A stretch of DNA of 64,000 bases, from contig JADLHG010000005.1 in assembly GCA_020848905.1 (NCBI GenBank), positions 191,423-255,422 of the forward strand, written 5' to 3'. This stretch comes from Deltaproteobacteria bacterium. GTDB lineage: Bacteria > Myxococcota_A > Polyangia > GCA-2747355 > JADLHG01. A model generated the notes under the pieces. The model worked only from the letters and a program-made list of their open reading frames with translations, was not told the DNA's origin and did no database searches. The translations under genes were made by a program, and so were the position numbers. Position 1 is the first letter of the stretch; each line of letters begins with the position of its first letter. Below are positions 25,643 to 33,877 of this stretch, one piece after another.

Positions 25643-27382
25643 TCACGGCACGTAGTAGAGCGCGCTCGACCGGCCGAGGCTCGGGTAGACCGTCTTCGTC
25701 GGCGCGACGTTGCCGGTCACCGTGCGCGCCGAGCTCCAGGTGCGGATCTCCGCCGCGCTGTCCCGCAGGAAGAAGAGCGTGTCGTTCACGACCTGGATGT
25801 TCATCGCCTCGGCGGCGTTCGACCCCGTGAGTGACGTCGCCGGGAGCTGCGGCCCGTCGAGCTTCGTCGCGTCGGCCACCGAGTAGACCGTGCCCGTCGC
25901 GTCGCGCGAGGAGACGTAGAGGCGGTTGTAGGTCGGGTCGACCCAGACGCCGTGGTTCGACAGACCTCCGCTCGAACCGAGGGCGAGCAGGCTGATCGTC
26001 CGCGACGGCGCGAGGCCGTGCGTTCCGGCCAGGCCCCCGAGACCCCTGAAGACCAGCACGTTGCCGTAGTTCGACACGTAGAGCTCGTCGGCGGCCTCGT
26101 CGAGGTAGAGCTGCGCCAGATTCCCCCCGAGCCCGGTGCTGGACCCCGTCACCACGACCGTCGGGGCCGTGTTTCCGTTCACCACCGACGCGTTGCTCCA
26201 CCCCATCAGCCGGCCATTGCGGTTCACCACGTACAGACGGTTTCGCTGCCGGTCGATCGCCACGCCCGTGGGCTGGGAGAGCGTGGTCGCGGCTCCCTCG
26301 AGCACCCGCGCGGGAGCGGCGTTCCCGTTCACCGCGCCCGCGCGGTTCCAGATCGTCACGATGTTTCCGCCGAAGTTCGTGGAGTAGATCGTGCCCCCCT
26401 TCGGGTCCACGGCGAGGGACGCATACCAGGGCGCGCCGATCCGCGTGGCCGCGCCACGGATGACGCGCGTGCCACCGCGCGCTCCCGTCGGCAGCGCCGC
26501 AAAGCAGTCGAAGATCTCGATCGCGTTGTCCCACATGCTCGAGACGAAGAGCGTGTCGCGCAGCTCCACCGTCGGGCGAGCCGCCACCTCGTTCGACGGA
26601 TTCGACTCCCACCCGTTCGCCCCCACGGCCACGACGACCGCATAGTACGGGGTGCCGTTCGTCAGCCCCGTATGCACGTAGGGGCTGGTCACGGCCGCCA
26701 CCCGCTGCGCCGTGGTCTTGCTCACGCCCGGAGCGGTTTGCCAGTAGAGGTCGTGGCGCGTGGCGCCCGGCGTCGGGACGAACGCGAGGCGCACGAGCCC
26801 GTCACCCGCGCAGGCGGAGAGCCCCGTGGGCGCCGCCGGGGCGTCCTGCACGACCACCGCCGCGGAGGGGACCGAGGGGGGTCCCTCACCCGCCGCGTTG
26901 CGGGCCGTCACGGTGAAGGTGTAGGCCGTTCCCACCTGCAGCGACGGAAAGGTCGCGCGGAGCGTGGATGGATCGCGCACGTCCAGGAACAGGTTCCCCG
27001 GGCTCCCCCGCACGCCGTAGCCCCCGATCGGGCTCGACCCGCCGTTCGCGGGGGGGATCCAGGTGACCACGAGCGTCCGGGGCGCACCCGGTGCGGCGGT
27101 CACCTTCTCCGGAGGCCCTGGTGGCGTCCCTCCCCCAGCCTCGCGCGGCGGCGGCAAGGGACCGTCCGGCTGGAGCAGCCCGTCGACGGGATGCGCGCCC
27201 CCGTCGGCGAGGCCCGCCTCACCACCGCGATCTCCGGCTCGTCCGTCGGTCACGGCCCCGTCGGTCGCGGCCCCGTCGGTCACCGAGGCGCCGTCGCCGG
27301 TCGGAGGAAGCGCCGGTAGGCTCGAGCAACCCCCGAGCAGGGCCAGCACGCAGAGGCCATTCGGCCAGCGCGAAAGACGCAT
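25643..27382 (-). CDS. Lipoprotein with fibronectin type III domains and NHL/YVTN-like propeller
   Basis: 579 residues. The signal ends LALLGGC (Cys19), followed by a D/G/T-rich linker to ~95 containing TDGA-type repeats. Two fibronectin-III-like domains follow: PPEKVTAAPGAPRTLVVTW ... YTFTVTARNAAGEG (about 92-178) and APTGLSACAGDGLVRLAFVP ... NGTPYYAVVVAV (about 185-270). The rest is a propeller of repeats such as LFVSSMWDNAIEIFD, LAVDPKGGTIYSTNFGGNIVTIW, VAIDRQRNRLYVVNRNGRLMGW, LYLDEAADELYVSNYGNVLVF and VWVDPTYNRLYVSSRDATGTVY. It starts 34 bp after the stop of the Ser/Thr kinase gene on the same strand and is probably its operon partner. Ligand unknown. Confidence 0.85.
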   Translation of the reverse strand: MRLSRWPNGLCVLALLGGCSSLPALPPTGDGASVTDGAATDGAVTDGRAGDRGGEAGLADGGAHPVDGLLQPDGPLPPPREAGGGTPPGPPEKVTAAPGAPRTLVVTWIPPANGGSSPIGGYGVRGSPGNLFLDVRDPSTLRATFPSLQVGTAYTFTVTARNAAGEGPPSVPSAAVVVQDAPAAPTGLSACAGDGLVRLAFVPTPGATRHDLYWQTAPGVSKTTAQRVAAVTSPYVHTGLTNGTPYYAVVVAVGANGWESNPSNEVAARPTVELRDTLFVSSMWDNAIEIFDCFAALPTGARGGTRVIRGAATRIGAPWYASLAVDPKGGTIYSTNFGGNIVTIWNRAGAVNGNAAPARVLEGAATTLSQPTGVAIDRQRNRLYVVNRNGRLMGWSNASVVNGNTAPTVVVTGSSTGLGGNLAQLYLDEAADELYVSNYGNVLVFRGLGGLAGTHGLAPSRTISLLALGSSGGLSNHGVWVDPTYNRLYVSSRDATGTVYSVADATKLDGPQLPATSLTGSNAAEAMNIQVVNDTLFFLRDSAAEIRTWSSARTVTGNVAPTKTVYPSLGRSSALYYVP

Positions 27383-27416
27383 GCGTCATCTCCCATCCCA
27401 TCGTTCGGACACCGCG

Positions 27417-29717
27417 CTACCCGTCCTTGGCGTTCGCGGCGAGGTATTCGAGCGCCGAACCGAGCTCCTTGCGGATGCAGGCGTGCCGATACCGGTTGCG
27501 GAAGAACCCCGTGCGCGCCTCCCGGGCCGCCTTGAGTACGGGGATCGCACGTCGGTCTCTGGTCTGCCTGAGCCGCGCGACGACCTGGCCCCGCGCGGCG
27601 CAGCTCTGCAGCTGCTCCAGGTCGAGCGAGAGCGTGCGGACCCAATCGATGCGTCGTCCGGCGTTGAGCGCCAGCACCATCTCCACGGCCTTCTGTCGCG
27701 AGGTGAAATCCCGGCTGGCCGTGGCGCGGAGCAGCGTCTCGAGCGCCGGCGTGCCCACCCGCTTGCCGAGAAACTCGAGCGCCGCAACCCGGACCTTCCG
27801 GACCTCGACGAGGGCGCGCGCATCCTCGAGCACGCGCGCATCGTGGCGATAGCGCCCGTCGAGCTCGATGGCCCGCGCGTAGGCCGCGAGGCCCTCGGCG
27901 TGCAGCTTGCGGCAGATCTGGGCCGCCCCGAGGAGGTAGTGCGCGTAGGCCAGCGACGGCTGCTCGCGCACCAGATTCAACAGATCGAGGCTCGCCTCCC
28001 GGCAGTACTGCCGCGCGAGGAACATGCGCACGCGCTCGATGCGCGCCGCCGCCGAGGCCGGAATGGCGCCACGGGGCTGCGCCGCAGGCTCGGCGACGCG
28101 CGGGCTGGCCTTCGCTCCGCTCCCCTTGCCGACGCCCGCGCTCCTCGCCCCGCCCGCGCCTCTCGTGCGGGGCGTCTCTCCAGCGGGCAGCGTCGCGTGC
28201 GTAGCGACTGCCTCCCTGTTCCCCGCACGCCCCGTCGCCTTCGCGACGTCCCCTCCGGGCAGAGCCAGCGCCACCACCAGCGCCAGGAGCGCGACCCCGC
28301 CCACCCCCGAGCCCAGCACGATCCGACCCGGCCCGGTTGCCACGAGTCCGCGCGCCCGAAGCGCCCAGGTGGGCCTGCGTCCGAGCCCCTCGCAGCGGTA
28401 CCACCCGCCGTAGAGGCCCGTCGCGCGCCGCGCGAGCTGAGTCACCTTGGTCGTCCACGGCGCAGCGACGGCGAGGCCACCTCCCGCCGCGCGCTGGACG
28501 CGCCCGAGCGCGTCGAGGAACTCCTCGGCCGACTGAAAGCGATCCCGCGGGTTCTTCTCGAGCGCCCGCGCCACCACCCGCTCGAGCTCCACGGAAAAGA
28601 CCCCCGGCGCGACGCGACCGAGCGACGGCGCGCGGGTCGACAGCTTGATTCCGAGCAGCTCGACGTGGTTCTCGGCCTCGAAGAGCGCGCGCCCCGTGAG
28701 GAGGTTCCAGAGGATTACGCCCACGGCATAGAGGTCGGCGCGACCGTCCACGTCGTCGCCCACGGCCTGTTCGGGGGCCATGTACTCGGGGGTGCCGAAG
28801 ACCACGCCGGCCTCGGTGAGCCGCTCTCCGCGCGAGCCGCCCGTGCGCGGGAGCTTCGCGATGCCGAAGTCGAGCACCTTGACCAGCCAGCCCCCGTCGG
28901 GAGCCTCGAGGAGCATCACGTTCTCGGGCTTCACGTCGCGGTGGATCACCCCGGCCTGGTGCGCGTGCTGCAGTCCGAGCAGGGTCTGCCGCACGATGTC
29001 GAGCGCCTTGCCCACCGGCAAGGGCTGGCCGCGCAACGAATGGAGCGATTTCCCCTCGAGGAACTCCATCACGAGGTAGAGCTCGCCCGACCCCGCGTGG
29101 CCGAAGTCCGTCACGGCGATGCAGTTCGGGTGCTCGAGCCGACTCGTGGAAAGGGCCTCGCGTTCGAAGCGCGCGGCGAACTCGGCCGTCTGCGCCAGCT
29201 CGCCGCGGATCACCTTCATCGCGAAGCGCTTGCCGAGCCGCAGGTGGCGCACCTCGTAAACCGCGCCCATGGCCCCCGCCCCGAGGCGGCGGATCACCGC
29301 GTAGCGGTCGTCCAGGTTCTTGCCCACGAGCGGGTCGGGCCCGGCCGGGGTGCCGCACGCGGTGCAGAACGAGAGTGCGGGGTCGAGCAGCTCGTCGCAG
29401 TTGTAGCAGCGCGGCCCCTCCGAGCCGTCCCCCTCCGTGGCAGCGTCGGCGCTCCCGGGGTCGGACCCCCGCGCGGGTCGGGGCTGGCGCGGCAGCGGCC
29501 CGGTCATCACCGGCTGCAGCGGGCCCGCCGCGGGGGCCGGACGCGCCGCCGTGCGCTCGTTCACCGTCGCGTCCTCGTCGCGGGAGGGCCTCGCCCCGCC
29601 GGGGACGGGATGGCTCACGGTCGGAGCGACCTCCTGAGCGGAGGCGTCGCGTCCTGCGCGCGGCAGGCTGCCTTCGCGCTCGTGGTCGCGCTCCCCGTTG
29701 GCTCGAGATTCCGGCAC
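27417..29717 (-). CDS. Eukaryote-like Ser/Thr protein kinase with N-terminal zinc ribbon and extracytoplasmic repeat domain
   Basis: 766 residues. A disordered head is followed by a zinc ribbon, CYNCDELLDPALSFCTAC (Cys104, 107, 118, 121). The Hanks-type kinase spans about 138-410: glycine loop GAGAMG (146-151), Lys168, HRDVKPEN (Asp261), DFG at 283-285, GTPEYMAPEQ and DLYAVGVILWNLLTG. All catalytic residues are intact. One transmembrane helix (IVLGSGVGGVALLALVVALAL, about 465-485) precedes an Ala/Gly/Arg-rich linker and a C-terminal helical region with TPR-like (YAHYLLGAAQICRKLHAEGLAAYARAIELDG) and HEAT-like repeats. Cytoplasmic phosphorylation coupled to a periplasmic scaffold is the expected design. 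The propeller lipoprotein follows by 34 bp. Confidence 0.95.
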   Translation of the reverse strand: MPESRANGERDHEREGSLPRAGRDASAQEVAPTVSHPVPGGARPSRDEDATVNERTAARPAPAAGPLQPVMTGPLPRQPRPARGSDPGSADAATEGDGSEGPRCYNCDELLDPALSFCTACGTPAGPDPLVGKNLDDRYAVIRRLGAGAMGAVYEVRHLRLGKRFAMKVIRGELAQTAEFAARFEREALSTSRLEHPNCIAVTDFGHAGSGELYLVMEFLEGKSLHSLRGQPLPVGKALDIVRQTLLGLQHAHQAGVIHRDVKPENVMLLEAPDGGWLVKVLDFGIAKLPRTGGSRGERLTEAGVVFGTPEYMAPEQAVGDDVDGRADLYAVGVILWNLLTGRALFEAENHVELLGIKLSTRAPSLGRVAPGVFSVELERVVARALEKNPRDRFQSAEEFLDALGRVQRAAGGGLAVAAPWTTKVTQLARRATGLYGGWYRCEGLGRRPTWALRARGLVATGPGRIVLGSGVGGVALLALVVALALPGGDVAKATGRAGNREAVATHATLPAGETPRTRGAGGARSAGVGKGSGAKASPRVAEPAAQPRGAIPASAAARIERVRMFLARQYCREASLDLLNLVREQPSLAYAHYLLGAAQICRKLHAEGLAAYARAIELDGRYRHDARVLEDARALVEVRKVRVAALEFLGKRVGTPALETLLRATASRDFTSRQKAVEMVLALNAGRRIDWVRTLSLDLEQLQSCAARGQVVARLRQTRDRRAIPVLKAAREARTGFFRNRYRHACIRKELGSALEYLAANAKDG

Positions 29718-29835
29718 GGCACTTTAGGGTCGCACTCTTGCCAGTCGCTTTCAACCGAAGGCTCGGCGAGCGCTGGATGTGGGATGCGGAGGGACGAGGG
29801 AGGGACGAACCGGGCGAAGACCGACGCGTGGAACG

Positions 29836-31068
29836 CTACCGCAGGGCGTCGGCGAAGGCGTCGAGGCGCATGCGCTCAGCCGCCACACCACCCATGGTCT
29901 CACCCGGCGCGAGGTCGGGGATGGTGTAGGGGAAGCCCGCTCCGATCCAGCCCTTCTTGTTGCGGTCGCGATAGACCTTGCCCGAGCCCGGGCTCTTGTA
30001 GCGCGCGTTCGAACGGTTCCACTTGAGCGACGTGAACGGATCCTCGTGCACCTCGCCGAAGACCGTGACCATGTCGGCCTTGATGCTGTGCGTGCGCACG
30101 AGCGCGTGCGGATCCGCCTGGTGCGACAGCCCCCGCTCCTTCTGGAAGTCGAGGAGCACCTGGGGGAGGTTCGGCGCGGCGTCGATGATGAACTGGAGCT
30201 CGCTGCGCTGCGCCTCGTAGGCCTTCAGGTTTTGCTCGTAATAGTAGCTGCCAGGCTCCGGGGCGACGAGCGCGGCGAGCTTGGCCTGCGCCCGCGCCTT
30301 GATGCCCGCGTACTGCTTCTTGAACTGATTGCCCCAGATGGAGCCCGCGCCGGAAGAGGACAGCGCCGCACAGCCCTCCTGACCACCGGGGTACCTGCAG
30401 CTCGCCGGAGGTTTCGGGTTGAAGCCGTAGATGATCGGCCCGTGCGCCTCGAAGTTCGGGCTATACGTCTCGCCCTTGCCGTTCAGGAAGAGCTTGTAAT
30501 GGCGCGCGTAGTAGAAGGCCAGGAAGGCGTTCATCTGCTGCTCGTTCACCATGAAGGTGGCCTCGGTACCGCTGAACCTGTAGGTCCGCATGTCACTGAG
30601 GCTGCTGCTACCGTCCACCCAGTTGTAGGGCACGAACTTGTCCCCGAGCCGCAGATACCCGCTCGTCGAGCCCATGCTCGCCGGACCCACGGCCGCCATG
30701 AAACCGATGCTGTGCTTCCCGATGGCCTCCACCCACGCGGCCTGCGTGCTGAGCGGCTGCCCGCCCGAGCTCTCGGAAGCCACGGCGCCGGGAACCACGG
30801 TCCCCGTGTTCACGGCCGCGACGACCATCGCCCCGCCGAACGACTTCGTCCCGCGGCTCTGATAGACCGCGGCGTAGGCCCAGCGGCCGAGGTTCGCCTG
30901 CTGCAGCCGGGTCACCACGTCGGTGACGGCCGCGAGGCGCGCCTGCGGGACGACCCCCGAGGTGCCGCCCGCCACCACGCTCCGCGCATGCGCGGCGCCC
31001 ACCGCCGAGAGGACCCCCACGGCGATCAGCGCGGCCAGAAACGACCGAGGTGTTCTGCTTGCTCTCAT
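29836..31068 (-). CDS. Exported protein of unrecognised family (paralogue A)
   Basis: 410 residues. ATG 31068 gives a signal peptide MRASRTPRSFLAALIAVGVLSAVGAAHARS with GGGAG-like purines about 10 nt upstream; the open frame runs further up but lacks signal character. Blocks shared with the next upstream gene: QQANLGRWAYA ... AIGKHSIGFM ... SGYLRLGDKFVPY, GTEATFMVNEQQM ... YYARHYKLFLNGKGETYSPNFE, EGCAALSSSGAGSIW, and C-terminal YTIPDLAPGETMGGVAAERMRLDAFADALR. Two Cys (CRYPGGQEGC) could form a disulfide. I do not recognise the fold. The Ser/Thr kinase lies downstream on the same strand after 118 bp. Confidence 0.75.
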   Translation of the reverse strand: MRASRTPRSFLAALIAVGVLSAVGAAHARSVVAGGTSGVVPQARLAAVTDVVTRLQQANLGRWAYAAVYQSRGTKSFGGAMVVAAVNTGTVVPGAVASESSGGQPLSTQAAWVEAIGKHSIGFMAAVGPASMGSTSGYLRLGDKFVPYNWVDGSSSLSDMRTYRFSGTEATFMVNEQQMNAFLAFYYARHYKLFLNGKGETYSPNFEAHGPIIYGFNPKPPASCRYPGGQEGCAALSSSGAGSIWGNQFKKQYAGIKARAQAKLAALVAPEPGSYYYEQNLKAYEAQRSELQFIIDAAPNLPQVLLDFQKERGLSHQADPHALVRTHSIKADMVTVFGEVHEDPFTSLKWNRSNARYKSPGSGKVYRDRNKKGWIGAGFPYTIPDLAPGETMGGVAAERMRLDAFADALR

Positions 31069-31363
31069 GTGCGAACCGCTCCCTTCTCGAAGTGCGAGGA
31101 CCGAGGCCAGCCCTCGGGCGCGCCAACCACGTCGGCAGCGGAAACCGGAGGTGAGGGGCATCCCCGCTCGACCGGCGCCGCGACGGACGGCAGATGAGCA
31201 AGGCATGTGCCACGCCGGATACGTGAAAAATACTTATATGTACAGAAGGTTACTTTTGATGCGGGCTGGCCCCGCGAGGATCCCGGAAGGTGCGGTCAGT
31301 GGCTGCCCGAGTGGCCGCCCGAGGGGGAGCGCTGACCCCGGTGCGCAGTCGCGCGACGACGTT
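31069..31363. other. Intergenic region with an AT-rich promoter-like patch
   Basis: 295 bp between the two paralogues. Positions 31218-31262 are strikingly AT-rich for this window; on the minus strand they contain TATAAG (31238-31233) inside ACATATAAGTATT, a plausible -10 about 165 bp before ATG 31068, but no good -35 is seen at 16-18 bp. I see no ORF or terminator hairpin here. Confidence 0.35.
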
Positions 31364-32446
31364 TCAGTTCGCGCTGCGGAGCTGCGCGGCGAGGCCCGAG
31401 AGAGGCAGACGCTCGTTCACGAAGGCCCCGCTGCGCTTGCCGGCCGGCAGATCCGGGATGGTCTTGGCCCCGCCCCCGATCGTCCGGTACTCGCTGGACC
31501 AGACGATGTCGCTGATCGCGTCCATGACCGGCTTCTCGTCGTAGTTCGTGTCGTAGGAGTAGGCGTTGAAGGCGGTGATCATTGCCACGGTCGAGAGCGC
31601 GTAGTTCTTCGTAGTGAGATACTTGGGGCTCGTCCACTGCCGCGCGCCGATGCGCGTGGCGAAGGCGTCCAGGGCATCCACCGTGGCGGAGCTGATCCCG
31701 TGGAGCTCTGCGATCTCCGGGTGCTCGGCGGCGAAGGCCTGGATGCCGGGCAGGCTCCGGCGGAAGGCCTCGCGCCAGGCCGGAGAGAGCATCGAGGAGG
31801 CCGCGCCGGCGCACCCCTCGGTCTTGAAGCCGCTGCGATTCCAACTGTCGAACGAGGGCGCGATCGTGCCCCCGCGCTTGTCCTTGAAGAGGTGATAGCT
31901 GCGCGCCGTGCAGTACGCCGTGGCGGCCGCGATCTCGGCGGGAGAAGCCTCGAAGGTGGCTTCGGTGTACTCGGAGCTCGTGTTCCATTCCACGTCGCGC
32001 GGCATCCCCGACGCGGTGCCGTTGCCCTGGATGGTGCCGTACGGCCAGAATCGCTTGCCGATGCGCAGGTAGCCGCTCCCGCCCGACTCGAAGGGGGTCC
32101 CATCGTTCATGAAGCCGATCGAATGCGCGCCGACCTCCTCGAGCCAGCGCCCCATGTTGGTCTGGTTGACGGCACCGACGAGGGTCGCCCCCTCCGCGGC
32201 TCCGGCGGCGGCGTTCGTCCACTTGAAGATGTTCAGGTAGGCGCTGACTCCGGCGCGGGCCAGCCGGCCCCGCATCACGTTCAGTCGCGCCACGTGCTGG
32301 CCGTCGAGCTCCACCGCCACCTTCGCTCCGCGAATCGTAACGGGAGCGCCCTGCGTCTGCCGGCTCGAGCGAGCCTGAACCACACTAGGTAACGCCGCGA
32401 CGGCGAGGAGCACACCGATCCAGCCAAGGGCACGACGTGACCTCAT
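31364..32446 (-). CDS. Exported protein of unrecognised family (paralogue B)
   Basis: 360 residues. ATG 32446 has a textbook AAGGAGG 5 nt upstream and starts the signal peptide MRSRRALGWIGVLLAVAALPSVVQARS; the longer open frame above it is discarded. Blocks shared with the downstream neighbour: NQTNMGRWLEEVGAHSIGFMND ... SGYLRIGKRFWPY, YTEATFEASPAEI ... YCTARSYHLFKDKRGGTIAPSFDSW, EGCAGAASSMLSP, and C-terminal KTIPDLPAGKRSGAFVNERLPLSGLAAQLR. One Cys pair (CTARS...EGC). The order of blocks is the same, so the two arose by duplication. No catalytic signature is evident. It is divergent from the exported hotdog gene across 432 bp. Confidence 0.78.
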   Translation of the reverse strand: MRSRRALGWIGVLLAVAALPSVVQARSSRQTQGAPVTIRGAKVAVELDGQHVARLNVMRGRLARAGVSAYLNIFKWTNAAAGAAEGATLVGAVNQTNMGRWLEEVGAHSIGFMNDGTPFESGGSGYLRIGKRFWPYGTIQGNGTASGMPRDVEWNTSSEYTEATFEASPAEIAAATAYCTARSYHLFKDKRGGTIAPSFDSWNRSGFKTEGCAGAASSMLSPAWREAFRRSLPGIQAFAAEHPEIAELHGISSATVDALDAFATRIGARQWTSPKYLTTKNYALSTVAMITAFNAYSYDTNYDEKPVMDAISDIVWSSEYRTIGGGAKTIPDLPAGKRSGAFVNERLPLSGLAAQLRSAN

Positions 32447-32878
32447 GGCAACCTCCTTTTTCTCGTCGAGCAGAGCAGCCCGTGCAGCGAGCCGCTCGAG
32501 GGAACCGAACGCTTCTGGCCCTGGACATGAGCAACCGGCGTACCAAGCGTGCCGACGCGGACCGGCCCTCTCTCGTACAGGTCTCTCGCGAACTTGCACG
32601 CCTCGCGACACGCCGGCCGGCGATGGTCGCGAACTGAACACCTGGCACCCTGGCCGGTCACTCCTCGACAATCGGTCGAATTCCAAATTACGAAGGGTCG
32701 CGCGAGGGGCGACGCGTGGCAGGGCGAGGCCCGCGCCCAACCGCCGCCCCTGGCACCTGCAGCCGCTGCCGCGCAGACGCAGTCGCCACGCTCCGGCGCG
32801 TCCGTAGCACGCAACTGGCCGAGATCCCACGACGCGATTGCCGTCCGGCGTAGCACGCCGTTTGCACGAGGAGGCCGC
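32447..32878. other. 432-bp divergent intergenic region with a 5'-leader hairpin
   Basis: No convincing gene. A small hairpin, CGGCGT-AGC-ACGCCG (32846-32860), followed by TTT, lies 8 bp before the GAGGAGG Shine-Dalgarno of the plus-strand hotdog gene and could act on its translation. A relatively AT-rich stretch at 32665-32700 may hold promoters for one or both divergent genes, but no clear -35/-10 pair stands out. Confidence 0.4.
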
Positions 32879-33871
32879 GTGAGCTTCGCGCGCGCGCATC
32901 TATTCTTCTCGCTCGGGCTTCTCCTCTGGACTGGCGGCCCCGCCGTGGCCGCCGAGCAGCTCGGCCGGGCGCGCCTCGGGGAACGGCGACTCGCGATTCG
33001 CGTGGCCGCCATGCCCGCCCACAACAACTCGCACGGCAACATCTTCGGCGGCTGGTTGCTGTCACAGATGGACCAGGCGGCGAACCTCACCGCCAAGCGC
33101 TGGGCCGGCGGCCGTGTGGCCACCGTGGCCATGGACGAGATGACCTTCAAGAAGCCCGTCCGGCAGGGACAGAAGCTCTCCCTGTACACCACCATCGAGC
33201 GCGTCGGGCGGAGCTCCATGACGATCAAGGTGGAGGCCTTCAAGCGCGACCCGAACGCCGGAGTGGACGAGAAGGTGACCGAAGGGACCTTCACCCTGGT
33301 GGCCCTGAACCTCTTCGGCCGGCCACGTCCGGCGCCCCTCGCCGACGGAGAAGGGAACCCGCGACGCGGACTGCTCGACCGCCTCCTGGCCTACGTGTAC
33401 CGGCCGCGCGTGGGAGCCGCCGAGCGACGGGCCAGGGCCGAGCGCGAGGCCCGCGAACGTGCGAACCCGCCCCTTCTGCCCGCCGCGGAGCCGGCCGTGC
33501 ACCTCCCGGTCACCGCGCAGGACGTGGACGCGCGGGGCAAGGCCCTCGGCGGGTGGATCCTCTCGCAGATGGATCTTGCTGCCGGCGGAGTGGCCCAGAG
33601 CCGCGCCGGCGGCCGCGCGGTCACCGTGGGCGTGACCGGCATGTCCTTCGAACACCCGGTCCGCGTCGAGGACGAGGTCAGCCTCTTCTCGAAGGTGGTG
33701 AAGACAGGGAGCACCTCGCTCACCGTGGACGTGGAGGCCTGGCGCACGACCCCCGGAAAGAGCCGGCCCGTGCGCGTCACCAAGGGCACCTTCACCTTCG
33801 TGGCGGTCGACGAGCACGGCGCAAAACGCGCGCTACCGGCGGAGGCGTCCCTGCCGAGCCCTGCCGAATAG
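32879..33871 (+). CDS. Tandem double-hotdog thioesterase-like protein with a signal peptide
   Basis: 330 residues. GTG 32879 is firmly set by GAGGAGG (32869-32875) and gives SFARAHLFFSLGLLLWTGGPAVAAEQ, a clear Sec signal. Hotdog 1 (about 35-145) has NNSHGNIFGGWLLSQMDQAANLTAKRWAGGR and ATVAMDEMTFKKPVRQGQKL, like the YciA/BACH acyl-CoA thioesterases. A basic linker (about 150-200) joins hotdog 2: DVDARGKALGGWILSQMDLAAGGVAQSRAGGR and TVGVTGMSFEHPVRVEDEV. The Asn/His-Gly start of the catalytic helix is kept in domain 1 (HNNSHGN) but altered in domain 2 (DVDARGK). Acyl-CoA is cytoplasmic, so an exported member implies another thioester or a non-enzymatic role. It converges on the ChaN-like gene with a 6-bp gap. 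Confidence 0.85.
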   Translation: MSFARAHLFFSLGLLLWTGGPAVAAEQLGRARLGERRLAIRVAAMPAHNNSHGNIFGGWLLSQMDQAANLTAKRWAGGRVATVAMDEMTFKKPVRQGQKLSLYTTIERVGRSSMTIKVEAFKRDPNAGVDEKVTEGTFTLVALNLFGRPRPAPLADGEGNPRRGLLDRLLAYVYRPRVGAAERRARAEREARERANPPLLPAAEPAVHLPVTAQDVDARGKALGGWILSQMDLAAGGVAQSRAGGRAVTVGVTGMSFEHPVRVEDEVSLFSKVVKTGSTSLTVDVEAWRTTPGKSRPVRVTKGTFTFVAVDEHGAKRALPAEASLPSPAE

Positions 33872-33877
33872 AGCGGG

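Noticed and set aside
32447-32899. N-terminal extension of the exported paralogue B to 32899
   Set aside because: ATG 32446 has a perfect AAGGAGG and begins a signal peptide; the extension is Arg-rich and non-homologous to paralogue A.
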